From: Parafrankia irregularis
Lineage (GTDB): Bacteria; Actinomycetota; Actinomycetes; Frankiales; Frankiaceae
Length of the DNA stretch: 64,000 nt
Assembly: GCF_001536285.1 (NCBI RefSeq)
Contig: NZ_FAOZ01000004.1
Span: 186,001-250,000 of the forward strand
Direction: 5' to 3'
Shown here: positions 7,628 to 15,864 of the stretch, one piece after another
Layout: the number at the start of each line of letters is the position of its first letter
How positions within the stretch are numbered: the first letter of the stretch is position 1
Translations under genes and position numbers: made by a program
The notes under the pieces: generated by a model
Database searches by the model: none
Told to the model about the DNA's origin: nothing
What the model saw: only the letters and a program-made list of their open reading frames with translations

Positions 7628-8812
7628 TCAGCCGTGCCACGCCACGATCTCGGCCTGGTGGGTGCGGTAGGCCATCAGCTCCTCCTCGAAGCCGCGATGC
7701 AGATGCTGCGGGGCCGGCTCGTTCCGGCCGAACAGCACGTGGTCGACCATCCCGAGGCGCAGGCCGGGCTCGGTGCGGCCGGCGACCCAGAAGTCCTCGC
7801 CGTCGACGACCGTCTCGCAGATCCACGGCGCCATGTCGACCGCCTTGGCATGCTCGGCCTCGCTCAGCCCGGGTCGCAGGTAGGAGGTGTGCACGACTTC
7901 GGAGGACGTCTCGTCGACGGGCAGGACCTGCCAGAGATCGATGTGCCGGGTGTCGAAGGTGAGGCTGACGTTCGGGAACAGCGCGTACTGGTAGCTGAAG
8001 TGCCCGGAGACGTCCCCCCACTCGGCCTCGGGGCGCTCCCGCAGCTCGACGATCGACTTCAACGCCGAGGTGTTGCGCAGGTGCCGGCCGAACGGGTCGA
8101 AGGTCAGCACGCCACCGACGGCGTAGCCGGCGAGGGTGTCCTTGTGCAGGTAGTTGAAGTGGTAGTTCTCCCGGAACGTGTCCAGGGTGACCTTCCAGTT
8201 CGCGCAGACCTGGTGGACGTGCGGCTCGCCGTGCGGTCGCCAGTCGGCGAAGTCCAGCATCGCGAGCTCCTCGGCCAGGCCTGGGCCGAGGTACTCGTCG
8301 ATGTCGATCGGCGAGCCGGGGCGCAGCCGGCCGACGATCAGCCCGTGGCCTTCCGCCACCTCGAGGCGGACCAGGCCGTACTCCGCGCGGTCGATCCCTG
8401 CGAAGCCCTCGGAAACGGGCAGTCGGCCGAGCCTGCCGTCGAGGCCGTAGTTCCAGGCGTGGAACGGGCAGGTCAGCCGGATCGCCTCGCCGGCGCCGTC
8501 GCACAGCCGCACCCCGCGGTGCCGGCAGGCGTTGACGAACGCGTGCACCTGGCCGTCGGCGTCCCTGGTCAGCAGCACCGGGGTGCCGAGGATGTCGACG
8601 GCCCGATAGGTCTCCGGCTCGGGCAGCGCGCCGGACAGGCACAGCACCAGCGGCTGATCGAGGAAAAGCGCGTCGAGCTCCTCACGCTGGCGCGCCGCCG
8701 AGTAGGCGTCGGCCGGGAGCTTCATGACGTCCTCGGCCATGTCCGTCGTGCGCCGCTCGATGTGGTCGAGCAGCCGGCGCGCGATGTCGTGTTCCAGCGC
8801 TGTCCTGTCCAC
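7628..8812 (-). CDS. Rieske non-haem iron oxygenase, alpha subunit
   Basis: This 394-aa ring-hydroxylating-type oxygenase subunit has a Rieske [2Fe-2S] centre: CRHRG (C96, H98) and CPFHAW (C115, H118). The mononuclear iron site appears in ENYHFNYLHKDT (H218, H223), with a downstream acidic DGEDFW segment. The frame is open to 8893, but GTG 8812 has AGGAGA just upstream and leaves a clean junction with the MaoC stop at 8857. No reductase or ferredoxin gene lies in this operon, so electrons must come from a partner elsewhere. The enzyme probably hydroxylates or demethylates an aromatic or steroid-like substrate. Confidence 0.9.
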   Translation of the reverse strand: MDRTALEHDIARRLLDHIERRTTDMAEDVMKLPADAYSAARQREELDALFLDQPLVLCLSGALPEPETYRAVDILGTPVLLTRDADGQVHAFVNACRHRGVRLCDGAGEAIRLTCPFHAWNYGLDGRLGRLPVSEGFAGIDRAEYGLVRLEVAEGHGLIVGRLRPGSPIDIDEYLGPGLAEELAMLDFADWRPHGEPHVHQVCANWKVTLDTFRENYHFNYLHKDTLAGYAVGGVLTFDPFGRHLRNTSALKSIVELRERPEAEWGDVSGHFSYQYALFPNVSLTFDTRHIDLWQVLPVDETSSEVVHTSYLRPGLSEAEHAKAVDMAPWICETVVDGEDFWVAGRTEPGLRLGMVDHVLFGRNEPAPQHLHRGFEEELMAYRTHQAEIVAWHG

Positions 8813-8856
8813 CTTCGTCTCCTGTGTCTCTTTCTCCTCTGGCGCGGGCCGCGCGG

Positions 8857-9396
8857 TCAGTGGATGTAGCGGATGTTCTGCTCGGACACGCACACCGGTC
8901 TGGGGCCGACGGAGGTGAAGGTGTGTCGTAGCCGGGCCTGGACGGCACCGCCCACCTCCTCGACGGCGAGGATCTCGACGCGAAGGCCCAGCGGGTCCGA
9001 GACGAACATCGGCGCGGGGAAGCGCACCCGGTCGAAGCCGTAGAACACCGCGTCGGACGCGCGGACGGCCAGCGCCCGCCGTTCGAGCTCGGCCCCGAGG
9101 GAGAGGGTGAGCAGGCCCTGCACGGTCGCCCGGCCGAGCGGGCTTGCCCGGGCCCGTTCCTGGTCGACGTGCATCCAGTGGTCGGCGCCGGTCATCGTCG
9201 CGAACTCGCGGACCAGGTCCGGACCGACCACCAGCGCCGGCTCGGCGACGAAGACCGCCCCTACATGCCGGGCCAGCTCACGGCTGTCGAGGGACGTCGG
9301 TGTGCCGGGCGTCGGTGTGCCGGATGTCGGCGCACCGGCCACTGCGACCGGCTCCGTGCCGGGTGCTGTCGCCACCGGCTCCGGGTCAGATGTCAT
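8857..9396 (-). CDS. MaoC-like hot-dog dehydratase/hydratase
   Basis: This 179-aa protein carries a single hot-dog domain from about residue 36. The hydratase-2 signature is MTGADHWMHVDQERARASPL (Asp and His of the usual catalytic pair), followed by VQGLLTLSL. The family hydrates enoyl-CoA esters to 3-hydroxyacyl-CoA. Residues 1-35 are a low-complexity Pro/Thr/Gly leader with GTPTPGTPTS. The reading frame overlaps the stop of the upstream SDR by 11 bp, so coupling is likely. In steroid side-chain pathways MaoC proteins pair with acyl-CoA dehydrogenases and DUF35 proteins. Here the DUF35 gene lies in the separate cluster at 29660. Confidence 0.88.
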   Translation of the reverse strand: MTSDPEPVATAPGTEPVAVAGAPTSGTPTPGTPTSLDSRELARHVGAVFVAEPALVVGPDLVREFATMTGADHWMHVDQERARASPLGRATVQGLLTLSLGAELERRALAVRASDAVFYGFDRVRFPAPMFVSDPLGLRVEILAVEEVGGAVQARLRHTFTSVGPRPVCVSEQNIRYIH

Positions 9397-10252
9397 GGAC
9401 GGGTCGCCGGGTCGGGCGCCGGCCGGTGGTGCCCTCGGTGAAACCGACGTACTGCCTGGTCCGGCCGCGGGGATCGGACGTCCCGGTCATCCGTGGGCCC
9501 CAGGCCACCATCCCGCCGTCGGCGAGCACGTGGGTTCCGGTGAGGAAGACGCTGTCCGGGCCGGCGAGGAAGGCGACGACGCCCGCGATGTCCTCCGGGC
9601 GGCCCAGATCCGGCCACGGCTGGAAGGTCGCCAGCTGGGCCTCGATCGCGGCGGCGTCCCGGCCCATCACCAGCGGGGTGTTGACCAGGCCCGGGCAGAC
9701 GGCGTTGATCCGGATGCGGTGTGCGGCGAGCTCGACGGCGGCGTTGGCGGTGAAGTTGATGACCGCGGCCTTGGCCGCCGAGTACGCGGTCAGGCCGCCG
9801 CCTCCACCGACTCCCGCGACGGAGGCGTTGTTCACGATCACCCCACCGCCACCGTGGGCGATCATCGCGCGGGCGGCGTGCTTCGTCCCGAGGAACACCC
9901 CGCGGCCGATCACGGCGAAGGTCCGGTCCCAGTCGGCCGCCTCGGTCTCGACCAGCGGCCCGAACGCGCCGCCGATGCCGGCGTTGTTGAACATGACGTC
10001 GATCCGGCCGAACCCGTCGACGGCGTCACCGACGAGCGCGGCGACGTCCGCCTCGTCGGTGACGTCGGTGGGCACGAACCGCAGGCGCGCAGGGTCCGCG
10101 ACCTCGTCCAGCAGTGCCTGCGCGTTCGCCTCGTTGAGATCGCCGAAGACCACCTGGTCGCCTTCGGCGAGAAAGCGCAGCACGGTCGCCCGGCCGATCC
10201 CGCTGGCCCCGCCGGTCACGACGGTGACCCGGGCGGTTCGCTGGTCAGGCAT
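9386..10252 (-). CDS. SDR family oxidoreductase
   Basis: This 288-aa classical short-chain dehydrogenase shows TGGASGIGRAT for NAD(P) binding, FGDLNE after the second strand, NNAGIGG, the catalytic AYSAAKAA motif and LTGTHVLADGG near the end. The open frame continues far upstream to 11137, but that part is out of phase with the preceding epimerase gene and is not real protein. ATG 10252 (MPDQRTARVTVVTGG) is preferred. GGAGAG lies 24 nt before it, so GTG 10264 is also possible. It overlaps the MaoC gene by 11 bp, consistent with one transcript. Confidence 0.87.
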   Translation of the reverse strand: MPDQRTARVTVVTGGASGIGRATVLRFLAEGDQVVFGDLNEANAQALLDEVADPARLRFVPTDVTDEADVAALVGDAVDGFGRIDVMFNNAGIGGAFGPLVETEAADWDRTFAVIGRGVFLGTKHAARAMIAHGGGGVIVNNASVAGVGGGGGLTAYSAAKAAVINFTANAAVELAAHRIRINAVCPGLVNTPLVMGRDAAAIEAQLATFQPWPDLGRPEDIAGVVAFLAGPDSVFLTGTHVLADGGMVAWGPRMTGTSDPRGRTRQYVGFTEGTTGRRPTRRPVHDI

Positions 10253-10284
10253 CGTGGCGACCACCGGACGATTGCGTCGCTCTC

Positions 10285-11391
10285 CTACCGGCCACGGTGG
10301 TCCGCCTTTCCGGGTTCCTTGGGGTGGGGCATGCTGTGAATCGGCGGGGCCGCATGCTGCTCGACCCTGGCGGCCAGCCGCCGCGCCGCCGTGCGGTACT
10401 CGGTGAGCAGCGCGTCCTCCGTCCGGTAGTCGAACCGGTCGGTGAACGAGGGGCTCGCAGCCGGGTCGAAATCGGGGTGCTCGGCGTACCAGTCGACGAG
10501 CTCGGCCAGTGCGACGACCGGGTCGACGACCGGGAGGTAGCCCAGCTCCCGGCGGGCCTTCTCGGTGCTCACGACGACATGGGTCGCGGTCGTGCCGGCG
10601 AGCGGAAGCAGCGTGGTGGTGGCCTCGACGGCGATCTCCCGGGGCAGCCCGACCAGCTCCAGGTCGCCTCCCATCAGCCGGGCGATCGTCGCGGCCCAGT
10701 CGTGCAGCGACCAGCTCGTCGCCTCGCCCGCGTTGTAGACCTGGCCGGCGGCCACGGTCGGGGCGTTCAACACGGCCAGGACGAACGCGGCCGCGTTGGC
10801 GGCGGCGCAGCGGCTCTGGAGCTGGCCGCCGCCATCGGGAAGGATCATGAAGGGGCGGCCGTCGCGCACCCGCCGCACCACCGACCACTCGGCCGGTCGG
10901 GCGTTGTTCGGGCCGAACAGCGTCGGGAAACGCAGGATCGTCGCCTCCGGGTGGGCGGCGAGGACAGCCGCCTCGGCCTGGGCGAGCCGGTGGGAGAACG
11001 CCAGCGCGGTCGCGTCGGAGCCGTCCCGGACCACCGGATGATCCTCGGTCACCGGGACAGGCAGTGCCAGCTGGCTCGGATGCGGAAAGAAGCCCTGGTA
11101 GACCGGGACTCCGCCAACGGCGACGAACTGGCCGCACCGCCCCGCCAGCGCGGGCGCCAGGTGTTTGAGCCGCCCGTACATGGCCACCACGGCGTCGAAG
11201 ACCCGGGTGCCGAGAGCCTCGTCGATTGACTCCCGGAAGTGCGGGTCGCCGTGGATGTGCTCGACGTCGGCCAGCTCGGGTGGCTCATGGGTGCCCCGAT
11301 GGAAGATCGTGACCTCGTCGCCGCGCCCGAGCAGGCCGCGCACGACGTGCGGACCGGTCGGCCCGGTTCCGCCCACCACCAACACCCGCAC
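10285..11391 (-). CDS. NAD(P)-binding epimerase/reductase-like protein
   Basis: This 368-aa protein has an extended-SDR Rossmann start, MRVLVVGGTGPTGPHVVRGL, followed by VTIFHRGTHEPP and later LRFPTLFGPNN. It resembles NAD-dependent epimerase/dehydratases, but I do not see the usual YxxxK pair: the corresponding stretch reads FSHRLAQAE. It may therefore be an atypical reductase or have lost the classical mechanism. It is 32 bp upstream of the next SDR and 52 bp downstream of the previous one, inside the minus-strand cluster. The substrate is unknown. Confidence 0.75.
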   Translation of the reverse strand: MRVLVVGGTGPTGPHVVRGLLGRGDEVTIFHRGTHEPPELADVEHIHGDPHFRESIDEALGTRVFDAVVAMYGRLKHLAPALAGRCGQFVAVGGVPVYQGFFPHPSQLALPVPVTEDHPVVRDGSDATALAFSHRLAQAEAAVLAAHPEATILRFPTLFGPNNARPAEWSVVRRVRDGRPFMILPDGGGQLQSRCAAANAAAFVLAVLNAPTVAAGQVYNAGEATSWSLHDWAATIARLMGGDLELVGLPREIAVEATTTLLPLAGTTATHVVVSTEKARRELGYLPVVDPVVALAELVDWYAEHPDFDPAASPSFTDRFDYRTEDALLTEYRTAARRLAARVEQHAAPPIHSMPHPKEPGKADHRGR

Positions 11392-11443
11392 CGCTTGTCC
11401 GTCCTCTCCTGCCGGGCCGCCACTGCCTTCTCCCGTGCTGCTG

Positions 11444-12262
11444 CTACCGCCGGTTGAGCTGGCCCGCGTCGACCGGGATGATCGTCCCGGTGATGTAGCG
11501 GGCGTCGTCCGACACCAGCCAGACGATGGCGTTCGAGACGTCGACCGGGTCCACCGCCCAGACCGGCAGCGCGTTCTCCAGCGCGCGGGCGAGCGCGGGC
11601 GGTGCGTGGCCGACGACGGCCTCGCGGTCGCCGTCGGCGGCCATCGGCGTCTTCACCGTGGTCGGGGCGACGCTGGTCACCCGGATGTTGAACTCGGCCA
11701 GGTAGTTGGCCCACGACCGCATCAGGCCGATGACGCCGTGCTTGGCGGCGGTGTAGCCCAGGAAGCCCACATCGGGAATCCCGACGCCGACGAGCCCACC
11801 GGTGGAGCTGGTCAGGACGATCGCCCCGCCCTGGCCGTTCTCAATCATCGACGGGATCGCCACCCGACCGGTGTTCCACACCCCGGTGAGGTTGACGGCG
11901 ACGACGTCGTCCCACTGCTGCTGCGCGGCGATCTGCCCGCCCGGCCCGATACCGGCGTTCGCCAGCACGATCGTGACCGGGCCCAGCTCGGCCGTGCCTT
12001 CGTCGAAGGCCTTCTGCAGCGCGTCGAAATCCCGGACGTCAGCCTGGCGGGCGACGATCCGCCGGCCCAGGCCCTCCACGGCCTTCACGGTCTGGGCGAG
12101 GTCGTCCGGGGTGGCCATGGGGTAGGGCACCGAATCCAGCTGGGCGCAGATGTCCACCGCGATGATGTCGGCGCCTTCTTCCGCTAACCGGATCGCGTGG
12201 CTGCGGCCCTGCCCACGCGCCGCGCCGGTGATGAACGCGACCCTGCCGTCAAGCTTTCCCAT
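11444..12262 (-). CDS. Mycofactocin-coupled-type SDR oxidoreductase
   Basis: This 272-aa SDR begins GRVAFITGAARGQGRSHAIR and continues EEGADIIAVDICAQ. These motifs, together with the insertion after the second strand and FLGYTAAKHGVIGLMRSWAN, are characteristic of the SDR subfamily that keeps NAD tightly bound and passes electrons to mycofactocin. ATG 12262 has a perfect AGGAGG 7 nt upstream. Its presence predicts mycofactocin biosynthesis genes elsewhere in the genome; none are in this window. The 172-bp gap before it contains a 54-bp palindrome, so it could begin a separate transcription segment. Confidence 0.85.
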   Translation of the reverse strand: MGKLDGRVAFITGAARGQGRSHAIRLAEEGADIIAVDICAQLDSVPYPMATPDDLAQTVKAVEGLGRRIVARQADVRDFDALQKAFDEGTAELGPVTIVLANAGIGPGGQIAAQQQWDDVVAVNLTGVWNTGRVAIPSMIENGQGGAIVLTSSTGGLVGVGIPDVGFLGYTAAKHGVIGLMRSWANYLAEFNIRVTSVAPTTVKTPMAADGDREAVVGHAPPALARALENALPVWAVDPVDVSNAIVWLVSDDARYITGTIIPVDAGQLNRR

Positions 12263-12320
12263 CAAAATCCTCCTTCGGGGTTGAGATCGATGCTGGTGGG
12301 TGAATCCGGGGCTGCCTCCA

Positions 12321-12374
12321 AGCAAAACCTGAGGATTTTGGTCGTGGGAACAACGAAAACCCTCAGATCTTGCT
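12321..12374. repeat. 54-bp imperfect palindrome, copy 1
   Basis: The element begins AGCAAAACCTGAGGATTTTG and ends CCCTCAGATCTTGCT, so the two halves pair into a long hairpin. It shares length and core (GGATTTTGGTCGT) with copy 2 at 21730-21783 and is related to copy 3 at 53441-53494. It lies downstream of a P450 gene and upstream of the SDR. No T-run follows, so a simple rho-independent terminator is not certain. Confidence 0.75.
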
Positions 12375-12434
12375 CGGCGGCAAAGGGGGAGTCCGGAGTC
12401 CGGAGCCCCGAGCCCGGGATCTCGCTACCTGATC

Positions 12435-13619
12435 TCAGACGACGACCGGCAGGTTGTTGTAGCCGCGCACCGTGCTGGTGTGCAGCCGCACGGCCCGGTC
12501 GGTGTCGACCTCCCAGGTCGGGAACAGCCGCAGCGTCTCCTCGATCGCGACGCGCCCCTCCAGGCGGGCGAGGGAGGCCCCGAGGCAGAAGTGGATGCCG
12601 TGGCCGAGCGTGACGTGGCTGTCGAACCGCCGGTGGATGTCGTAGCGGTCCGGGTCGGGGTACTTGCGCTCATCGCGCCCGGCGGACCCGGTGAGCAGCA
12701 GAACCTTCGAGCCGGCGGGGAGTGTCGTGTCGTAGAGCGTGACCTCGTCGAGCAGCGTCCGCCCCTGGACGGGGGAGGGCGGCTCGTAGCGCAGGGACTC
12801 CTCGACCGCGCCCGGCACCAGCGACGGGTCGGCCACCAGGTCGGCGCGCTGGTCGGGGTGCTCGGCCAGCAGCCGGCACATCCAGCCGAGCAGCCGTACG
12901 ACCGTCTCGGTACCGGCACTGACCAGCTCGTTGGTGACAGCTCCGGCCTCGGCGGTGGTCAGGCGCCGCGGCCCGTTCTCCGTCGGGACCTCGGCCTCGA
13001 CGAGCGCGGTCATCATGTCGTCGCGCGGGGCCGTGCGCCGGGCGTCGATCTGCTCGCAGAAGTACTCCCGCAGCCTGGTCGCGGCCTGCCGGGAGATGTC
13101 GTTGGCCATCCCGCCGCCCTCCACGATGTGGAAGGTCTCGTCGATCGTCTTCCGGACCTCCTCGCGGTCCTCCTCGGGAACCCCGATCAGCTCGGAGATC
13201 ACCCTGGAGGGAACCTGGGCGGCGAAGTCCTGGATGTAGTCGAATCCGCCCGAGCCGACGAGGGGCTCGAGCAGATCGACGCAGATCTTCCGGACGTTCC
13301 CCTCGAGCGCCGCGACCCGGCGCGGGGTGAAGGCCCGGGACACCAGGCCCCGCAGCGTGTCATGGCTCGGCGGATCCTGGAAGATCATTAAGTTGGACTG
13401 GAGTGGTTCCGGCCCCATGATTTCGAGCAGGGTGCCGTAGGCCGAGCTGTAGAGCTTCGGGCTGCGATGGGCGCGCTCGACGTCCGCATGCCGGGAAAGG
13501 GCGTAGAAGCCGAACTTCTCGTTGTGGTAGAGAGGTTCGGTGTCACGTAACCGGCGCCAGACCGGGTACGGGTCGACATCGATGTCCTTGTCGAACGGGT
13601 CCCAGTACGGATCGACCAT
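12435..13619 (-). CDS. Cytochrome P450 with LxxGxxxCxG haem loop
   Basis: This 394-aa soluble bacterial P450 shows I-helix SAGTETV, K-helix EESLRYE and a meander ending in the Cys loop LGHGIHFCLGASLARLEGRV. The first residue of the usual FxxGxxxCxG haem motif is Leu instead of Phe. ATG 13619 (MVDPYWDPFDKDIDVDPYP) has an AGGAAGG site and is preferred over longer frames. It needs a ferredoxin and a reductase, neither of which is in the operon. It is 42% or so alike by eye to the P450 at 15865 in many blocks, so the two may be old duplicates; that figure is only an impression. Likely role: regioselective hydroxylation of the pathway substrate. Confidence 0.93.
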   Translation of the reverse strand: MVDPYWDPFDKDIDVDPYPVWRRLRDTEPLYHNEKFGFYALSRHADVERAHRSPKLYSSAYGTLLEIMGPEPLQSNLMIFQDPPSHDTLRGLVSRAFTPRRVAALEGNVRKICVDLLEPLVGSGGFDYIQDFAAQVPSRVISELIGVPEEDREEVRKTIDETFHIVEGGGMANDISRQAATRLREYFCEQIDARRTAPRDDMMTALVEAEVPTENGPRRLTTAEAGAVTNELVSAGTETVVRLLGWMCRLLAEHPDQRADLVADPSLVPGAVEESLRYEPPSPVQGRTLLDEVTLYDTTLPAGSKVLLLTGSAGRDERKYPDPDRYDIHRRFDSHVTLGHGIHFCLGASLARLEGRVAIEETLRLFPTWEVDTDRAVRLHTSTVRGYNNLPVVV

Positions 13620-13669
13620 GGCTGACCTTCCTGCCTTCCTGTTCCGGTTCTCGAAAACGTGAGCCGGCG

Positions 13670-14887
13670 TCACGCCACGACGCCACGCACCTTCAGGTCG
13701 AGGATTTCTTCGATGTCGAGACCGAGGCCGGCGAGGATCTCGTCTCCGTGCTCGTTGAACTCGGGTGCCCGGCCGGGCGCGGCGGGCTCCTCGTCGAACT
13801 GCACCGGCGAGGCCACCAGTGAGAACGGGAAACCATCCGCGGTCTCACACGGCTGCAGATAGCCGTTGGCGACGGACTGCGGGTCGTTCGCGGCTTCCAG
13901 GGTGTCCTGCACCACGGCCCACTGCCCGATGAAGTCCGCCAGCGCCGCACGCCATTCGTCCACGGTGCGCTGCGCGAACAGCTCCCGCAGGGCCTCGGTG
14001 GCCTCCGCGCTGTGCGCCATCAGCGATTCGAAGTCGGCGAAGCGGGGGTCGGTGGCCAGATCGGGACGTCCGACGCACTCGCAGAACGGCAGCCAGTAGC
14101 GGCCGGCCTGAAGGCAGGTGAGTGCAAGCCACCGGCCGTCCTTCGTCAGATAGTTGCCGACCAGCGGGTTGCGCCGCGGGGCGTCGCTCGGCGGCGGTGC
14201 CCAGCCCTGGCCGAGCGTGACCGACAGCCCGATCGCCTGCCCCATCGCCCACATGGCGGACGACATGAGCGAGACGTCCACCACCGTCGCCTCGCCGGTG
14301 CGCTCGCGGTGGAACAACGCCATCGCCGTGCCGCCCGCGATGGTCATCGCGCCGATCGAGTCACCGAAGCCCGGCCCCGGGGGAAAGGGCACGTGGCCGT
14401 ACTCGGGCTGCATGATGCCCAGCGCCACACCGGCGCGGGCCCAGAAGGCGAGGCCGTCGTAGGAGCCCTTGTCGGCGTCGGGGCCGCGTTCACCCTGCCC
14501 GGTGCCCCGCACATAGATGATGTCCGGGTTGTGGGCGCGGATGTCCTCGAGGTCGATTTTCAGCTTTTTCCGGACCCGGGGGAGCTTGTTGGTGATGAAG
14601 ACGTCCGAGGTCGCCGCGAGCTTGTAGAGGATCTCGATGCCCTCCGGCGAGGCGATGTCGAGCCCGAGGCTTCGCTTCCCGCGATTGGAGTGCTCAAGCA
14701 GGACGTGCACGTTCTCAGGAACGATCGCTGTCCCGGTCGTCGCCAGCCCACGCATGGCGTCGCCGCGCTCGACGTGCTCGATCTTGATGACTTCCGCGCC
14801 GAGATCGGAGAGGAGTGCCGAGGCGGCGGGCACGAAGGTCTGTTCAGCGACCTCCAGCACGCGCACACCTTTCATGACGGCAGCCAT
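13670..14887 (-). CDS. CaiB/BaiF CoA-transferase family protein
   Basis: This 405-aa class III CoA-transferase starts MKGVRVLEVAEQTFVPAAS, continues EVIKIEHVERGDAMRGL and HSNRGKRSLGLDI, then has VVDVSLMSSAMWAMGQAIGL (catalytic Asp region) and a C-terminal EFNEHGDEILAGLGL block. ATG 14887 follows AGGAAGGAATGAA. It is flanked by the LLM oxidoreductase and the P450 genes with gaps of 31 and 50 bp. It strongly resembles the transferase at 28449 in the plus-strand cluster (VFVPVAGALLADWGADVIRV, NRGKRSVALNL), suggesting that the two clusters activate similar acids. Confidence 0.92.
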   Translation of the reverse strand: MAAVMKGVRVLEVAEQTFVPAASALLSDLGAEVIKIEHVERGDAMRGLATTGTAIVPENVHVLLEHSNRGKRSLGLDIASPEGIEILYKLAATSDVFITNKLPRVRKKLKIDLEDIRAHNPDIIYVRGTGQGERGPDADKGSYDGLAFWARAGVALGIMQPEYGHVPFPPGPGFGDSIGAMTIAGGTAMALFHRERTGEATVVDVSLMSSAMWAMGQAIGLSVTLGQGWAPPPSDAPRRNPLVGNYLTKDGRWLALTCLQAGRYWLPFCECVGRPDLATDPRFADFESLMAHSAEATEALRELFAQRTVDEWRAALADFIGQWAVVQDTLEAANDPQSVANGYLQPCETADGFPFSLVASPVQFDEEPAAPGRAPEFNEHGDEILAGLGLDIEEILDLKVRGVVA

Positions 14888-14918
14888 TTCATTCCTTCCT
14901 GACGGAAACCGAAGGCGC

Positions 14919-15821
14919 TCAGGACACGTACGTCTCGCCGAAGCCCCGGATGAAGTCGACGGTGGCGGCGGGTTCCCGGGTGAAACAGGTGATCATGAGA
15001 TCGGTGACACCGATGCGCTCCAGCTCGGCGATGGCCTCGCGATGGCGGTCGGCGTCGAGGGCCGGGTCCTTGATCTCGTGGTACGAGTACAGGAAGGTCA
15101 GTGGCTCGGTGCGGTCGTTCGCCGCGGCCTGCTCGAGCACCCCGCCGATCATCTCGCCCAGTTCCGCGGTCGAGCCGATCGCGACGGTGCGGGCGGTCGT
15201 CGAGAGCGACGGCGGACCGGACATCGGCATCCAGCCCTGCGCCCGCTCGGCGACGCGCCGCCGGCTCAGTCTCGAGTTCCCGCCGATCCAGATCGGGATC
15301 GGATTCTGCACGGGCCGGGGCAGGGCGATGACGTTGCGGGCGTCGAAATGCCGCCCGGTGTAGCTGAAGGCCTCTCCGCTCCAGTGCAGCGGAAGCGTGT
15401 CGAGCACCTCGTCGAAAAGGGCGTTGCGCTCCTCCATGTCCACGCCGAGGGCGAAGAACTCCGACTTCTGGTAGCCCGCGCCGAGGCCGAGGACGAACCG
15501 CCCGCCGGAGAGCTTGTCGAGGGTGGCCGCCGCCTTCGCGAGGATGAACGGGTTGCGGTAGGGCGCCACAGTGAGGTGGGTGAGCAGGCGCAGCCGTTCG
15601 GTGGCCGCCGCCGCGAACGCGAGGCCGACGAACGGATCGAAGCTCTGATGACCGCCGGAGGTCAGCCACCTGGCACCGGGAATGGGATGATCGGTGAGGG
15701 CGAAGCCCTCGAAACCCGCTCGTTCGGCCTCGGCCGCGATATCACCCGGCGATCCCGGGTCGAGAATGTCGCCTTCGAGCCCGGAGGTCTCCGGGTAGTG
15801 GAAGAAGAACTTCATCGTCAC
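14919..15821 (-). CDS. LLM-class F420-dependent oxidoreductase
   Basis: This 300-aa luciferase-like TIM-barrel protein is of the type that uses coenzyme F420. Visible blocks are FEGFALTDHPIPGARW, GLAFAAAATERLRLLTHLTV, LDKLSGGRFVLGLGAGYQKSE and IPIWIGGNS. It probably carries out a hydride transfer or reduction on an activated intermediate. ATG 15821 or ATG 15815 could be the start. It sits 43 bp after the P450 gene and 31 bp before the CoA-transferase gene. A second, more distant LLM enzyme lies at 52481. Confidence 0.9.
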   Translation of the reverse strand: MTMKFFFHYPETSGLEGDILDPGSPGDIAAEAERAGFEGFALTDHPIPGARWLTSGGHQSFDPFVGLAFAAAATERLRLLTHLTVAPYRNPFILAKAAATLDKLSGGRFVLGLGAGYQKSEFFALGVDMEERNALFDEVLDTLPLHWSGEAFSYTGRHFDARNVIALPRPVQNPIPIWIGGNSRLSRRRVAERAQGWMPMSGPPSLSTTARTVAIGSTAELGEMIGGVLEQAAANDRTEPLTFLYSYHEIKDPALDADRHREAIAELERIGVTDLMITCFTREPAATVDFIRGFGETYVS

Positions 15822-15864
15822 CTCGTCGAGAGTCTCGACATCTTCCTTTTCCGTTGTGGGCCAC

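Noticed and set aside
10267-11137. Apparent N-terminal extension of the SDR at 9386
   Set aside because: The extension lies inside the epimerase gene in another frame and has no family similarity; the SDR motif starts at MPDQRTARV.
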